Positions 34,994 through 45,751 are shown, counted from the first letter of the stretch. The stretch: 64,000 bases of DNA from Aquincola tertiaricarbonis (GCF_023573145.1 NZ_CP097635.1:1054001-1118000); one strand, 5' to 3'. Notes: generated by a model from the letters alone, not told the origin. Numbers and translations: made by a program.

Positions 34994-36241
34994 CTATTCG
35001 ACCGCTGCGGCTGCCTGCTCGCAGCGCAGCGCGCGGGGCTCGTCACCCTCTTCGCGCGCCAGCTGGGCCAGCAGTCGCCAGGCCAGGCGACGGCAAGCCC
35101 CATCCAGTGCATTGTGCCCTGCCGCCTGCTCCAACGGCCGGCGGGCCTTGCCCCACAGCTGTCGTTCGGCCAACGCAGCACCCACCGCCAGCGTGACGAT
35201 GGGCTCCTGCACGAAGCTCAGCTGCGCGGCTTCCAGGCGTGGCAGCCAGTCGGGGCCGATGCCGGGCAGGCACTGCGTCAGCGCCCGCGCCACCTGGTCG
35301 CGGCCATCGGCGCCCAGGTCCTGCATCTGCTCCCAGAAGGGGCGCAGCCACTGGCGCGCCTCTTCCGGCTGGCCGAAGCGCGCGATACGCATCGCAGCGC
35401 GCGCCGCCACGTAGGCATCGCGGCGGTCGGACGATTCCAGCTGCAGCCAGGTGGCGCGCAGCTGGTCGGCATCGTGCGTGGCGTCGATCGCCTCGAAGGC
35501 CAGCGAGCGCAGCAGGCCCTGCGCCGCCACCGGCGAAAAGCCCTGGTGCTTGGCCAGCAGCCGGGCGCTGCGCAGCGCCTCCAGCGGCTGGCGCAGCTGG
35601 CGCTGGGCCTGCAGCCGCAGCCGCAGCGCCTGGGTGCGGCGGGCCACGCCCGGTGGCAGCTCGGCCAGCAGGCGCAGCGCGCGCGGGCCGTCGCGGTCGT
35701 CCAGCGCCCATTCGGCGGCCAGCAGCTGCGCGCCTTCGTCGGCCACACGGGGCAGGCCCGGGCGGCGCGGCTGGCGCAGCGCCTGCTGCAGGTGTTCGTC
35801 ACGGCGGCTGCGGTCTTGCAGCCTGTGCAGGCTGGAAGCGGCCAGCAGGTGCGCCAGTACCCGCAGCTCCGGGTCGGGCGGCATGTCGGGCGAGCTGTCT
35901 TGAATGGACAGCGCCCGCTGCGCCGCCTTCTGCGAACGGCCGTAACGGGCACCCAGGAATTCAGCCAGCGCCTCGCGCAGCGCCGACTGCGCCGCGCGCT
36001 CGCGGCGGGCCAGACGCCACTCACGTGCACGGGCCGGCAGTCCGATCAGCGAATTGACGCCGCTGATGCCCGAGACCACCGCGAAGCACAGCAGCAGCAG
36101 GCCGACGATGAAGAGATTGAGCGAGAGGTCGAGCCGCCAGCCGCTCCAGTAGAAGCTGACGAGACCGTCGTTGCGCCCCAGCGTGGAGGCCGCCACCACG
36201 GCCACCACGAACAGCAGCACCAGCCAGATGATCGATCGCAT
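34994..36241 (-). CDS. hemY: HemY-like protein
   Basis: 415 residues from MRSIIWL at 36241. Two N-terminal transmembrane segments (IIWLVLLFVVAVVAASTLG and LSLNLFIVGLLLLCFAVVSG) are followed by a TPR-rich periplasmic or cytoplasmic domain (helical pairs with ALREALAEFLGARYGRSQKA). HemY of this type accompanies hemX, hemD and hemC in proteobacteria and is thought to act in late haem synthesis, but it is not the oxidase called HemY in Firmicutes. It begins 13 bases after hemX, the last gene of the operon. Confidence 0.88.
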   Translation of the reverse strand: MRSIIWLVLLFVVAVVAASTLGRNDGLVSFYWSGWRLDLSLNLFIVGLLLLCFAVVSGISGVNSLIGLPARAREWRLARRERAAQSALREALAEFLGARYGRSQKAAQRALSIQDSSPDMPPDPELRVLAHLLAASSLHRLQDRSRRDEHLQQALRQPRRPGLPRVADEGAQLLAAEWALDDRDGPRALRLLAELPPGVARRTQALRLRLQAQRQLRQPLEALRSARLLAKHQGFSPVAAQGLLRSLAFEAIDATHDADQLRATWLQLESSDRRDAYVAARAAMRIARFGQPEEARQWLRPFWEQMQDLGADGRDQVARALTQCLPGIGPDWLPRLEAAQLSFVQEPIVTLAVGAALAERQLWGKARRPLEQAAGHNALDGACRRLAWRLLAQLAREEGDEPRALRCEQAAAAVE

Positions 36242-36254
36242 GGCGTGCTGGGGC

Positions 36255-37382
36255 TCAACGGCCGGCCGCGACGGCGGCCAGCGCGGCAAGGGTGTCGTCG
36301 GGGCGCGGCACGCCGGTCTGGCGGGCCTGGCTCATCACCTGGCGCAGCAGCTCGCTGGCGGATTGCACGCGCTTGGCATTGCGGTCGAAGTAGCGGTCCA
36401 GCGTGGCCTGGGCGTCGCGCAGGTCGGCCTGGGCGCTGTCGAACTGCCGCGACAGCAGCGCCAGCCGCGCGTTCAGCAGCCGCAGCTTGAGGTTCTCGCG
36501 GATGAAGAAGACCTGATCAGGCGCGGCCAGCACCGCGTCGGGGCTGTCGATGCGCGTCACGCGCACCAGCGAACGCACCTCGCCCCACACGGCGGCCAGG
36601 CTGCGCTCCCACAGGTCGAGGGCCTGGTCGCGCCACGAGGCATCGGGGGCGCTGGCGCCTGCGGCCGGCGAGGCCGCCGCCGCGCGGGCCGCGGCGCGGC
36701 GTTGGGCCGCTTCCGATCCCACCCGGCGCGGCTCGGCCACGGCCAGCAGCGGCAGCTCGTCCACCAGGCGCACCGCTTCGTCCAGGCGGATGCTGAGCGA
36801 GGCCACATCGGCCACGCCGATGGCCTTGACCCGCTCGAGGTCGCGCGCCACCGCGCGGCGTACGCGTTCCAGCCGCGGTTGGTTGTAGCGGGCCAGGCGT
36901 TCGTCGATCTGGCTCAAGGTGGCCACCAGCGGCTCGGCACTGCCGGTGATGGCGCTTTGCTGCAAGGCCACGCGCACCGCGGCTTCCATGTCGGCCACCA
37001 CGTTCTCGTCGCGGGAGCGGGACAGCGCCTGCATCAGCTCTTCCACCTGGCTGCGCTGCAAGGCCACCTCGGACAGCCGCGCTTCCAGTAGCGCCACCTT
37101 GGCGGCGGCCTCGCGCGAAGCGTCCTGCGACTGGCGGGCCAGCATGCGCGCCTCGGAAGACTGGCTCTGGCTGTCCTGCTGGCGCTTGACCAGCTCCTGC
37201 TCGAAGCTGCGCACGCGGCGCTGGGTGTCCCAGGCCAGCGTCAGCGCGGCGATGGACACGACGGCCAGCACCAGGGCCAGCAGGCCCAGCCAACGGGGCA
37301 TCGGGGCGCCGACCGGCGCGGAGGGCCCCGAAGCCGGGGCGGTGGCCGGCGCAGCGGCTGGCAAAACAGCGTCGTCGTTCAC
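36255..37382 (-). CDS. hemX: HemX-like protein
   Basis: 375 residues with a GTG start at 37382. One transmembrane helix (about residues 30-50, WLGLLALVLAVVSIAALTL) after a short proline/alanine-rich N-terminus, then a coiled-coil region (FEQELVKRQQDSQSQSSEAR) and a helical bundle with LVRVTRIDSPDAVLAAPDQV then FFIRENLKLRLLNARLALLS, the conserved HemX core. It lacks a SAM-methyltransferase domain despite the common database name uroporphyrinogen-III methyltransferase. It probably scaffolds haem-synthesis enzymes at the membrane. 16 bases after hemD. Confidence 0.88.
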   Translation of the reverse strand: MNDDAVLPAAAPATAPASGPSAPVGAPMPRWLGLLALVLAVVSIAALTLAWDTQRRVRSFEQELVKRQQDSQSQSSEARMLARQSQDASREAAAKVALLEARLSEVALQRSQVEELMQALSRSRDENVVADMEAAVRVALQQSAITGSAEPLVATLSQIDERLARYNQPRLERVRRAVARDLERVKAIGVADVASLSIRLDEAVRLVDELPLLAVAEPRRVGSEAAQRRAAARAAAASPAAGASAPDASWRDQALDLWERSLAAVWGEVRSLVRVTRIDSPDAVLAAPDQVFFIRENLKLRLLNARLALLSRQFDSAQADLRDAQATLDRYFDRNAKRVQSASELLRQVMSQARQTGVPRPDDTLAALAAVAAGR

Positions 37383-37398
37383 AGTCGAAGGATTGTAT

Positions 37399-38157
37399 TC
37401 ATGGGGTTTCGGCGATCTTCCGGGCCGCGGCGACCACCGCGTCGAAGCTGGGCCGCGCCGCGAACACCCGGCCCAGGCCCAGCGCCCGGGCCCGGGCCTC
37501 GATGCGCGGATGGGTGGCCAGCGCCAGGCCAGCCCGCCAGTCTGCCCCGGGCGCGAGGGTTTCCAGGTGGCCGATGGCTTCACCGCTGCTGAAAAGCCAC
37601 AGATGCGCGGCCGGGGCGGCCAGCGCGGCCTGCAGCTGCACCCGTTCCTGCGGCGACAGCCGCGGCGCAGCCCGGCGATAGGCCTGCAGGAAGTCGACGA
37701 CCGCACCGCTGGCGCGCAAGGTGTCGGCCAGCCAGTCGCGGCCGCCGTCGCCGCGCACGATGAGCACGCGGTGGCCCGCGGCCACGCGCGGCTGAAGCTG
37801 CTGCCACAGCGACTCGGAATCGAACTGCGCGGCATCGGCCGCGGGCTGCACGATGCAGGCCGCAGGCACCCCCAGCGCCTGCAGGCGGTCGGCCGTGCCG
37901 GGGCCGGGCGCGGCGGCCCAGCGATGGGCCGGCCACGGCAGGCCGGCGCCCTGTTCAAAGAAGTGGGTGGCCGCCGCCGGGCTGACGAAGACCACCCCGT
38001 GGGCCGCCGCCAACAGCGCGGCGGCGGTGGGCGAGGCCAGGTCGCCGCAGGCTTCGGTGTGCAGCAGCGGAATGGCCGCAGCCTCGAAGCCGGCGGCCGC
38101 CAGGCGCTGGGCCCAGGCGTCGGCTTGCGGTTGGGGCCGGGTGACCAGCAGGCGCAT
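37399..38157 (-). CDS. hemD: Uroporphyrinogen-III synthase
   Basis: 252 residues. It converts hydroxymethylbilane to uroporphyrinogen III. The two-domain fold is seen as [20 protein letters not shown], then [27 protein letters not shown] and [20 protein letters not shown]. The weakly conserved family has few invariant residues, but operon position after hemC settles the call. The start has hemC's stop 17 bases upstream. Confidence 0.9.
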   Translation of the reverse strand: MRLLVTRPQPQADAWAQRLAAAGFEAAAIPLLHTEACGDLASPTAAALLAAAHGVVFVSPAAATHFFEQGAGLPWPAHRWAAAPGPGTADRLQALGVPAACIVQPAADAAQFDSESLWQQLQPRVAAGHRVLIVRGDGGRDWLADTLRASGAVVDFLQAYRRAAPRLSPQERVQLQAALAAPAAHLWLFSSGEAIGHLETLAPGADWRAGLALATHPRIEARARALGLGRVFAARPSFDAVVAAARKIAETP

Positions 38158-38174
38158 GCGACGGGCGGCGGGCC

Positions 38175-39134
38175 TCAGTACCCGCTTCCCTGCCCGCTTC
38201 CGTGCCCAGCCGGCAGGTAGCCGGCAGGCGCCTGGCGCACCACCTCGGCCGCCGCCTGGCTGCCCAGCGCCTCGGCCGCGGCATCGTCGGCCACCGTCGC
38301 CCGCACGCTGGCGCGCAGCAGCGGCTGGCGGGCGTCGTCGGCATGGCCCAGGGCCACGTCCAGTTGCAGCGCGCCGTCGTCCGCCCACTGGGCATAAGCG
38401 GCCAGCGGCATGCTGCAGCTGCCGCCCAGCGCGCGCGACACCGACCGCTCGGCCTGCACCGCCAGCCAGGTGGGCCGATGAACGAGCTGCTGCAGCTGGG
38501 CGCGCAGCGCGGTGGCGTCTTCACGCACCTCGATGCCCAGCGCGCCCTGGCCGGCGCACGGAATCATGCGGCGGGTGTCGAAACGGGTGCGGATGCGGCT
38601 TTCCAGGTCCAGCCGCATCAGACCGGCGGCGGCCAGCACGATGGCGTCGAACTGGCCTTCGTCCAGCTTGCGCAGCCGCGTGTCCAGGTTGCCGCGCAGC
38701 GGCTCGATCACCAGGTCGGGCCGCTGGGCCACCAGCTGGGCCACACGCCGCAGGCTGGAAGTGCCCACCCGCGCGCCCTGCGGCAGTGCATCGAGGTCGG
38801 CGTAGCGGTTGGAGACGAAGGCGTCGCGCGGGTCTTCCCGCTCCAGCACCGCCGCCAGCACGAAGCCGTCGGGCAGCGTCATCGGCACGTCTTTCAGCGA
38901 GTGCACGGCCAGGTGGGCGCGGCCTTCTTCCAGCGCGGTTTCCAGTTCCTTCACGAACAGGCCCTTGCCGCCGACCTTGGAAAGGCTGCGGTCGAGGATC
39001 TGGTCGCCCCGGGTGGTCATGCCCAGCAAATCCACCTGGGCGCCGAAGCGCTGGGTGAGCAGCGCCTGCACATGGTGGGCCTGCCACAACGCAAGACGGC
39101 TTTCGCGGGTGGCGATCAGAAGCGGTGCACTCAT
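38175..39134 (-). CDS. hemC: Porphobilinogen deaminase (hydroxymethylbilane synthase)
   Basis: 319 residues. It condenses four porphobilinogens to hydroxymethylbilane. Motifs include [38 protein letters not shown] with [32 protein letters not shown], and the dipyrromethane-binding cysteine in [14 protein letters not shown]. Asp in the VHSLKD block is catalytic. First gene of the hemCDXY operon, divergent from ppc with a 114-base intergenic region. Confidence 0.97.
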   Translation of the reverse strand: MSAPLLIATRESRLALWQAHHVQALLTQRFGAQVDLLGMTTRGDQILDRSLSKVGGKGLFVKELETALEEGRAHLAVHSLKDVPMTLPDGFVLAAVLEREDPRDAFVSNRYADLDALPQGARVGTSSLRRVAQLVAQRPDLVIEPLRGNLDTRLRKLDEGQFDAIVLAAAGLMRLDLESRIRTRFDTRRMIPCAGQGALGIEVREDATALRAQLQQLVHRPTWLAVQAERSVSRALGGSCSMPLAAYAQWADDGALQLDVALGHADDARQPLLRASVRATVADDAAAEALGSQAAAEVVRQAPAGYLPAGHGSGQGSGY

Positions 39135-39248
39135 GGCTTGATTATCGCTAGCGGACCCGCAGGCACCGACGTCGCCAGCATTCACGAACGGCGCTTAAAA
39201 AGTTACCATCAAATCCGTAACCGGATTACACATGAGGGACGAGAGACC

Positions 39249-42047
39249 ATGGCAAGACAAGCCCGTACCGCCCGCGCTCAAGAAGTGGATGCGGCCGAGA
39301 AGAACCGACCTTTGGTCGAAGACATCCGCCTGCTGGGGCGCATCCTCGGGGATGTGATCCGGGAACAGGAGGGCAAGGAAGCCTTCGAGCTGGTGGAGCG
39401 CGTGCGCCAGCTGTCGGTGGCCTACCGGCTGAAGAAGGACGCCTCCGCCGGGCGTGTGCTGGACCGGCTGCTGAAGAACCTGTCGGGCGACCATATGGTC
39501 AGCGTGATCCGGGCCTTCAGTTACTTCAGCCACCTGGCCAACATCGCCGAAGACCGCCACCACGTGCGCCGCCGCGAGCACCACGAAGCGCAAGGCCACC
39601 TGCAGGAAGGCTCGCTGGCGATGAGTTTCGAGCGCCTGGCCGCCGCCGACGTGCGGGCCGACGAGATCGCCCACACGCTGGACCGCGCCTACATCGCGCC
39701 GGTGCTCACCGCCCACCCCACCGAGGTGCAGCGCAAGTCCATCCTGGACGCCGAGCGCGCGATCGCCGAACTGGTGCACCAGCGCGACGGCCAGACCACC
39801 GCGCGCGACCTGCAGCAGAACGAGGCGCTGCTGCGCGCCCGCGTCACCCAGCTGTGGCAGACGCGCATGCTGCGCACCACCAAGCTGACCGTGGCCGACG
39901 AGATCGAGAACGCGCTGAGCTACTACCAGTCCACCTTCCTGCGACAGATCCCGCGGCTGTACCAGCAGATCGAGCAGGCGCTGCCGGGCCACCCGGTGGC
40001 CAACTTCTTCCGCATGGGCCAGTGGATCGGTGGCGACCGCGACGGCAACCCCAACGTCGGCGCCCACACGCTGCGCCAGGCACTGGCGCGGCAGGCCGAA
40101 GTGGCGCTTCGCTTTTACCTGACCGAGCTGCATTCGCTGGGCGCGGAGCTGTCGATCTCCAGCACGCTGGCGCCGGTGACGCCGGCCATGCAGGCGCTGG
40201 CCGATGCCTCGCCCGACCACAGCCCGCACCGCAACGACGAGCCTTACCGCAAGGCGTTGATCGGCATGTATGCGCGCACCGCCGCCACGCTGCACGAGCT
40301 GACCGGCACCGAGGCGCTGCGCCACGCGGTGCCGCCGCAGAACCCCTACCAGCGCAGCGACGAGCTGCTGGCCGACCTGCAGGTGATCGCCGACTCGCTG
40401 CGCCACCACCATGCCGATGCGCTGATCGCGCCGCGGCTGGCGCCGCTGATGCGCGCGGTGCAGGTGTTCGGCTTCCACCTGGCCACGGTGGACCTGCGGC
40501 AAAGCTCCGACCAGCACGAGCTGGTGATCGCCGAGCTGCTGGCCACCGCCCGCATCGAGCCCGACTACTGCGCGCTGGACGAAGCCGCCCGCCGTGCGCT
40601 GCTGCTCAAGCTGCTGAACGACGCCCGCCCGCTGCGGGTGCGCAACCACGCGTACTCCGAGCTGGCCACCGGAGAGCTGGCTGTGTTCGACGCCGCGCGT
40701 GAGGCGCTGGAACGCTTCGGCCGCGAGGCGCTGCGCCACTACATCATCTCGCACACCGAAGACGTGAGCGACCTGCTGGAAGTGCTGCTGCTGCTCAAGG
40801 AAGGCGGCCTGATGCGTGGCGTGCTGGACGAAGAGGCCACCTCGCAGCTCATCGTGGTGCCGCTGTTCGAGACCATCGGCGACCTGCGCAATGCCGAACC
40901 CATCATGCGGCAGTTCTACGAGCTGCCCGGCGTGCTGCCGATGATCGTGCGCAGCGGGGCCGAGCAGGACATCATGCTGGGCTACTCCGACAGCAACAAG
41001 GACGGCGGCTTCTTCACCAGCAACTGGGAGCTGTACCGCGCCGAGACGGCGCTGGTGGGCCTGTTCGAGCCGCTGAAGGCCCAGCACGGCCTCACGCTGC
41101 GCCTGTTCCACGGCCGCGGCGGCACCGTCGGCCGCGGCGGCGGCCCCAGCTACCAGGCCATCCTGGCGCAGCCGCCCGGCACGGTGAACGGGCAGATCCG
41201 CCTGACCGAGCAGGGCGAAGTGATCTCGTCCAAGTACGCCAACCCCGAGATCGGCCTGCGCAACCTCGAGACGCTGGTGGCCGCCACGCTGGAAGCCACG
41301 CTGCTGACGCCGGCCAAGAGCCCGCCCAAGGCCTTCCTGGAGGCGGCGGCCGCCCTCAGCGCCGGCAGCTTCGAGGCCTACCGCAAACTGGTGTACGAGA
41401 CCCCCGGCTTCACCGACTACTTCTTTGCCGCCACGCCGATCCGCGAGATCGCGGAGCTGAACATCGGCTCACGCCCCGCCTCGCGCAAGGCCAGCCGCCG
41501 CATCGAAGACCTGCGCGCCATTCCCTGGGGCTTCAGCTGGGGCCAGTGCCGGGTGGCGCTGCCGGGCTGGGCCGGCTTCGGCTCGGCGGTGGACACCTGG
41601 CTGGGCAGCGAAGAGGGCCCGCGCAAGGATCGGCTGGCGCTGTTGCAGAAGATGTACCGCCAGTGGCCCTTCTTCCGCACGCTGATGTCCAACCTGGACA
41701 TGGTGCTGGCCAAGACCGACCTGCGCATCGCCTCGCGCTACGTCGACCTGGTGGAAGACAAGAAGCTGGGCAAGCGCATCTTCAGCGCCATCCAGGCCGA
41801 ATGGCAGCGCACCAGCGACGTGCTGTCGCTGATCACCGGCGACCCGCAGCGCCTGGCGTCCAACGCGGCGCTGGCGCGCTCGATCGAGCACCGCTTCCCC
41901 TACCTCGACCCGCTGAACCACCTGCAGGCCGAGCTGATGCGCCGCTACCGCGCCCGCCGCGAGGGCGACCCGCAGGTGCAGCGGGTGCAGACGGGCATCC
42001 ACATCTCGATCAATGGCATCGCCGCGGGGCTGCGCAACACGGGTTGA
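39249..42047 (+). CDS. ppc: Phosphoenolpyruvate carboxylase
   Basis: 932 residues from [20 protein letters not shown] lies shortly upstream. It makes oxaloacetate from PEP and bicarbonate to refill the TCA cycle. Motifs are [13 protein letters not shown] (catalytic His), [34 protein letters not shown] and [14 protein letters not shown], ending in the conserved C-terminal RNTG. Normal length. An upstream extension is open only because of GC bias across hemC. Confidence 0.97.
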   Translation: MARQARTARAQEVDAAEKNRPLVEDIRLLGRILGDVIREQEGKEAFELVERVRQLSVAYRLKKDASAGRVLDRLLKNLSGDHMVSVIRAFSYFSHLANIAEDRHHVRRREHHEAQGHLQEGSLAMSFERLAAADVRADEIAHTLDRAYIAPVLTAHPTEVQRKSILDAERAIAELVHQRDGQTTARDLQQNEALLRARVTQLWQTRMLRTTKLTVADEIENALSYYQSTFLRQIPRLYQQIEQALPGHPVANFFRMGQWIGGDRDGNPNVGAHTLRQALARQAEVALRFYLTELHSLGAELSISSTLAPVTPAMQALADASPDHSPHRNDEPYRKALIGMYARTAATLHELTGTEALRHAVPPQNPYQRSDELLADLQVIADSLRHHHADALIAPRLAPLMRAVQVFGFHLATVDLRQSSDQHELVIAELLATARIEPDYCALDEAARRALLLKLLNDARPLRVRNHAYSELATGELAVFDAAREALERFGREALRHYIISHTEDVSDLLEVLLLLKEGGLMRGVLDEEATSQLIVVPLFETIGDLRNAEPIMRQFYELPGVLPMIVRSGAEQDIMLGYSDSNKDGGFFTSNWELYRAETALVGLFEPLKAQHGLTLRLFHGRGGTVGRGGGPSYQAILAQPPGTVNGQIRLTEQGEVISSKYANPEIGLRNLETLVAATLEATLLTPAKSPPKAFLEAAAALSAGSFEAYRKLVYETPGFTDYFFAATPIREIAELNIGSRPASRKASRRIEDLRAIPWGFSWGQCRVALPGWAGFGSAVDTWLGSEEGPRKDRLALLQKMYRQWPFFRTLMSNLDMVLAKTDLRIASRYVDLVEDKKLGKRIFSAIQAEWQRTSDVLSLITGDPQRLASNAALARSIEHRFPYLDPLNHLQAELMRRYRARREGDPQVQRVQTGIHISINGIAAGLRNTG

Positions 42048-42087
42048 AGCCTGCGCTCCGTCATCTCGGCGTCACATCCGACGCGCC

Positions 42088-42109
42088 AGGCCCTTCGGGG
42101 CCTTTTTTC
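42088..42109 (+). terminator. Rho-independent terminator after ppc
   Basis: AGGCCC-TTCG-GGGCCT followed by six T residues, 40 bases past the ppc stop. Confidence 0.9.
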
Positions 42110-42130
42110 ATGGTCGAGGGGACGGCCGCG

Positions 42131-42172
42131 CTGTAGGAATTTGCCTGACAAGGGGTACGGAACAAACGGGAC
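42131..42172 (+). promoter_or_regulatory. Leader block upstream of flhD, copied at 46950
   Basis: CTGTAGGAATTTGCCTGACA and the next 22 bases match 46950-46991 at 31 of 42 positions. The block lies 145 bases before the flhD start codon. It probably contains regulatory or promoter elements of the flagellar master operon; which protein uses it cannot be told. Confidence 0.5.
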
Positions 42173-42275
42173 TCAAGTCATGGAGATGGGCCACTGTTGC
42201 CCCTTTGTTTCGGCTTCTAAAGTTCCTCCATCGCAGCAACCCCCGTGCTGCCTTGCAGAACCCGGAGCCCCCGAC

Positions 42276-42599
42276 ATGACCGCCGACCAGATCCTCGCTG
42301 AAATCCGTGAAGCCAACCTCAGCTACCTGATGCTGGCGCAGAGCCTGATCCGCGCCGACCGCGAGCAGGCCCTCTACCGCCTGGGCATCAGCGAGGACAC
42401 CGCGACGCTGATCGGCACGCTGTCGGCCGCGCAGATCATGAAGGTGGCCTCGGGCAACACGCTGCTGTGCCGCTTTCGGATGGACGACGAGCTGGTGTGG
42501 AACCTGCTGACCAGCCACGGCAAGGCCTCGGCCAACGACGCCGTGAACCGCCTGCACGCCTCCATCCTGATGGCGGGCCGCCACCAGGAAGCCGCGTAA
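42276..42599 (+). CDS. flhD: Flagellar master regulator subunit FlhD
   Basis: 107 residues. FlhD forms the FlhD4C2 activator of class II flagellar genes. The sequence QILAEIREANLSYLMLAQSL, then RFRMDDELVWNLLTSHGK, matches the family. Starts at the ATG 42276 after CCCGGAGCCCCCGAC. It lies 66 bases before flhC. A shorter homologue without an flhC partner occurs at 47076. Confidence 0.95.
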   Translation: MTADQILAEIREANLSYLMLAQSLIRADREQALYRLGISEDTATLIGTLSAAQIMKVASGNTLLCRFRMDDELVWNLLTSHGKASANDAVNRLHASILMAGRHQEAA

Positions 42600-42665
42600 G
42601 CCAGGCCGGCAGCATCGACCGGTCACACGCCAGACAACACAGCGATACAGGACGGAGCAAACATC

Positions 42666-43220
42666 ATGGCACGCAACAAGAGCATCCTCACCGAAGCCAA
42701 GCAAATCGAACGGGCGGTCACGCTGATCAACCTGGGCGCCCGCCTGCAGGTGCTGGAATCGGAAACCGACCTGAGCTATGAGCGTCTGCTTCGTCTTTAC
42801 AAGGAAGTGTCCGGCAAGAGCCCCAGCAAGGGCCAGCTCCCCTTCTCGACCGACTGGTTCATGACCTGGCAGCCCAACATCCACGCCAGCCTGTTCCTGA
42901 ACATCCACGAATACCTGAACAAGGCGGCGGAGATGGACGAGATCGACGTCGTCATCAAGGCCTACCAGCTTTACCTGGAACAAACACAAGCCCAGAACCT
43001 GGAACCGCTGCTGTCCGTCACCCGCGCCTGGCGCCTGGTCAAGTTCGTCGACAACGGCATGCTGACCATGACCAAGTGCAACAGCTGCGGCGGCCACTAT
43101 GTCACCCACCCGCATGAAATCGCCCGTCACTACACCTGCGGCCTGTGCAACCCCCCGGCGCGTGCCGGCAAGGGCAAGGCGGCCGGCGCTCTGACGATGC
43201 AGAGCAGCTCCGCGCACTGA
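42666..43220 (+). CDS. flhC: Flagellar master regulator subunit FlhC
   Basis: 184 residues. Family blocks: LTEAKQIERAVTLINLGARL, SPSKGQLPFSTDWFMTWQPN and the zinc site CNSCGGHYVTHPHEI...CGLC, two CxxC pairs. Pairs with FlhD and recognises DNA. ATG with GGACGGAG upstream. A terminator follows at 43333. Confidence 0.95.
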   Translation: MARNKSILTEAKQIERAVTLINLGARLQVLESETDLSYERLLRLYKEVSGKSPSKGQLPFSTDWFMTWQPNIHASLFLNIHEYLNKAAEMDEIDVVIKAYQLYLEQTQAQNLEPLLSVTRAWRLVKFVDNGMLTMTKCNSCGGHYVTHPHEIARHYTCGLCNPPARAGKGKAAGALTMQSSSAH

Positions 43221-43244
43221 CACGCGGCGCCGCGAAAAAAGTCC

Positions 43245-43271
43245 TCAAGAAGCCCGCAGCACCAGCCGATA
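43245..43271 (+). promoter_or_regulatory. FliA (sigma-28) promoter, upstream copy before motA
   Basis: TCAAG (43245-43249), 15 bases, GCCGATAC (43265-43272). This matches the sigma-28 consensus very well. It lies upstream of the flhDC terminator, so it may drive motA only by read-through or a small RNA. Confidence 0.6.
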
Positions 43272-43332
43272 CAAACACTGCGGGCGATCTGATCGCTCAT
43301 TTGTCTCCTCCTGGCACAGTCTCTGTGCTTTC

Positions 43333-43359
43333 ACGCGGACCCCACGGTCCGCGTTTTTT
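43333..43359 (+). terminator. Rho-independent terminator after flhDC
   Basis: ACGCGGACC-CCAC-GGTCCGCGT followed by TTTTTT. Confidence 0.9.
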
Positions 43360-43417
43360 ATTGGCGCGCCAAAAGGCCGCTGTTGCTTGGAGCGGCCTGC
43401 GGCCCCCGGCCCCAAAC

Positions 43418-43444
43418 TCAAGTGAACGGATCCCGCACCGATAA
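43418..43444 (+). promoter_or_regulatory. FliA (sigma-28) promoter of motAB
   Basis: TCAAG (43418-43422), 14 bases, ACCGATAA (43437-43444). 29 bases upstream of the motA start and after the flhDC terminator, so it is the best candidate for the motA-cheZ operon. Confidence 0.65.
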
Positions 43445-43472
43445 ACCGCGGAACCAAGAACTCGTTCACATC

Positions 43473-44333
43473 ATGTTCGTCATCATCGGCTGGCTGGTAG
43501 CGCTGGGTTGCATCTTCGGCGTGTTCATCGTCCACGGCGGCAACATCGGCGTGGTGATGAAGGCATTGCCGTTCGAGATGATCACCATCATGGGCGCGGC
43601 GATCGGCGCCATGATCGCCAACAACCAGCCCAAGGTGCTCAAGGCCACCATGAAGGGCTTCGGCGCCTGCTTCAAGGGCAGCAAGTACACCAAGGCCCGC
43701 TACATGGAGCTGATGGCGCTGCTCTATGAAATCCTGCAGAAGGCGCGCAAGGAAGGCCTGATGTCCATCGAAAAGGACGTCGAGGACCCGCACAGCTCGG
43801 CCATCTTTTCCAAGTACGCGGTGATCGGCAACGACCACCACGTGATGGAGTTCATCACCGACTACCTGCGCATGATGGTGTCGGGCAACCTGAACTCGCA
43901 TGAGATCGAATCGCTGATGGACAGCGAGATCGACACCCACCACCACGAAGCGCATGCGCCCGTCGGCGCCATCCAGCGTCTGGCCGGCGGCCTGCCGGCC
44001 TTCGGCATCGTGGCCGCGGTGCTGGGCGTGGTGAACACCATGGGCTCGGTGGGCCAGCCGCCGGCGGTGCTGGGCGGCATGATCGGCTCGGCGCTGGTGG
44101 GCACCTTCCTTGGCATTCTGCTGGCCTACGGCATCTTCGAGCCGCTGGCCGGCCTGCTGGAGCAGAAGGTGGACGAAGGCAGCAAGGAACTGCAGTGCAT
44201 CAAGACCACGCTGCTGGCCTCGATGCAGGGCTATGCGCCGCAGGTGGCGGTGGAATTCGGCCGCAAGGTGCTGTACTCCACCGAACGCCCCACCTTCTCC
44301 GAGCTCGAAGGCCACGTCAAAGGCAAAAAATGA
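43473..44333 (+). CDS. motA: Flagellar motor stator protein MotA
   Basis: 286 residues with four transmembrane helices (IIGWLVALGCIFGVFIVHGG, MITIMGAAIGAMIANNQPKV, AIQRLAGGLPAFGIVAAVLG, MIGSALVGTFLGILLAYGIF). Proton-powered stator with MotB. LLYEILQKARKEGLMSIEKD is the cytoplasmic loop that meets FliG. First gene after the sigma-28 promoter; motB starts 30 bases later. Confidence 0.95.
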   Translation: MFVIIGWLVALGCIFGVFIVHGGNIGVVMKALPFEMITIMGAAIGAMIANNQPKVLKATMKGFGACFKGSKYTKARYMELMALLYEILQKARKEGLMSIEKDVEDPHSSAIFSKYAVIGNDHHVMEFITDYLRMMVSGNLNSHEIESLMDSEIDTHHHEAHAPVGAIQRLAGGLPAFGIVAAVLGVVNTMGSVGQPPAVLGGMIGSALVGTFLGILLAYGIFEPLAGLLEQKVDEGSKELQCIKTTLLASMQGYAPQVAVEFGRKVLYSTERPTFSELEGHVKGKK

Positions 44334-44363
44334 TGACGGCCCCGCGCATCGAAGGAGCCTGCG

Positions 44364-45308
44364 ATGGCCGGTGACAGCAAGAAGCTGCAGCCGATCATCG
44401 TCAAGAAGATCAAGAAGGGCGGCCATGGTCACCATGGCGGGGCCTGGAAGATCGCTTATGCCGACTTCGTGACGGCGATGATGGCCTTCTTCCTGCTGAT
44501 GTGGCTGCTGGGCTCCACCACCGAGGGCGACAAGAAGGGCATCGCCGACTATTTCCAGTCACCGCTCAAGGTGGCGCTGCTGGCCGGCGGCTCGGGCTCG
44601 GGCGATTCTTCGCACGTGCTCAAGGGCGGCGGCCAGGACCTGACACGCACCACCGGCCAGGTCAAGCGCGGCGACATCCAGGCGCCCAAGGCCACCGTGA
44701 ACCTGCAGGCTCTGAAGGAAGAACAGCTGCGCGCCGAGCGCGCCAGGCTGGAAGAGCTGAAGCAGAAGGTCGAACAGAAGATCGGCGCCAACGCCAAGTT
44801 GTCTCCGCTGGCCAGCCAGATCCGGCTGGACATGACCCGCGACGGCTTGCGCATCCAGATCGTCGACGAACAGAACCGCCCGATGTTCGCCAGCGGCAGC
44901 GCCGAGGTGCAGCCCTACATGCGTGAGTTGCTGCGCGAAATCGGCGCCGTGCTGGCCGAGGTGCCCAACCGGCTGACGCTGGAAGGACACACCGACGCCC
45001 ACCCCTTCTCCGGCGGTGAGCGCGGCTACAGCAACTGGGAACTCTCGGCCGACCGCGCCAACGCATCGCGCCGCGAGCTCATCCTGGGGGGCCTGCCCGA
45101 CCACCGCATCCTGCGGGTGCAGGGCCTGGCCTCCAGCACGCTGTTCGTGGCCGACGAACCGCTGAACCCGCAGAACCGCCGCATCAGCATCATCGTGATG
45201 AACCGTGATGCCGAGGACCGCGTTTTCCGTACCGCGCCCGAGGTGGCGGAAGCCACCGGCGTGCCGTCGATCCGGCCCGCCTCAAGTCCCCTCGTCAATC
45301 TCCGATAA
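44364..45308 (+). CDS. motB: Flagellar motor stator protein MotB
   Basis: 314 residues. One membrane helix containing the proton-carrying aspartate in [20 protein letters not shown], then a linker and a peptidoglycan-binding OmpA-like domain ([20 protein letters not shown] and [14 protein letters not shown]). The N-terminal basic stretch [14 protein letters not shown] is typical. Anchors the stator to the cell wall. Confidence 0.95.
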   Translation: MAGDSKKLQPIIVKKIKKGGHGHHGGAWKIAYADFVTAMMAFFLLMWLLGSTTEGDKKGIADYFQSPLKVALLAGGSGSGDSSHVLKGGGQDLTRTTGQVKRGDIQAPKATVNLQALKEEQLRAERARLEELKQKVEQKIGANAKLSPLASQIRLDMTRDGLRIQIVDEQNRPMFASGSAEVQPYMRELLREIGAVLAEVPNRLTLEGHTDAHPFSGGERGYSNWELSADRANASRRELILGGLPDHRILRVQGLASSTLFVADEPLNPQNRRISIIVMNRDAEDRVFRTAPEVAEATGVPSIRPASSPLVNLR

Positions 45309-45336
45309 AGCCTCATCCCCGAGAGGAAGCCCTCCC

Positions 45337-45735
45337 ATGAGCAGCACCACCGATCTCAAATTTCTCATCGTCGACGACTTCTCGACCATGCGCCGCATCG
45401 TGCGGGGCCTGCTCAAGGAAATGGGTTGCAACAACGCGGACGAGGCCGAAGACGGCGCGATCGCGTTGCAGATGCTCAAAGCCCAGAAGTTCGACTTCGT
45501 CGTGTCGGACATCAACATGCCGAACATGAACGGCTTCGAGCTGCTGAAGGCCGTGAAGGCCGACGACTCCCTGAAGCACCTGCCGGTGCTGATGGTGACG
45601 GCCGAAGCCCGCAAGGAAGACATCGTGCTGGCCGCCCAGTCGGGCGCCGCCGGCTACATCGTCAAGCCCTTCACCAAGGCCACCTTGGAAGAGAAGGTTC
45701 AGAAGATCATGCAAAAACTGGCGGCCACGGCCTGA
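45337..45735 (+). CDS. cheY: Chemotaxis response regulator CheY
   Basis: 132 residues, a single receiver domain. [20 protein letters not shown] holds the acidic pocket, [16 protein letters not shown] the phosphorylated Asp, VLMVTAEA the Thr, and [17 protein letters not shown] the Lys. Phospho-CheY binds the flagellar switch. RBS GAGAGGAAG. CheZ follows 16 bases later. Confidence 0.95.
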   Translation: MSSTTDLKFLIVDDFSTMRRIVRGLLKEMGCNNADEAEDGAIALQMLKAQKFDFVVSDINMPNMNGFELLKAVKADDSLKHLPVLMVTAEARKEDIVLAAQSGAAGYIVKPFTKATLEEKVQKIMQKLAATA

Positions 45736-45751
45736 GCCCAAGGAGTACCCG

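Noticed and set aside
38202..39248. Possible N-terminal extension of Ppc by 349 codons
   Set aside because: The stretch is antisense to hemC; Ppc of normal length begins at 39249.
39195..41111. Minus-strand frame of 638 codons opposite ppc
   Set aside because: Composition is histidine/glutamine-rich mirror sequence of a conserved gene; no domain.
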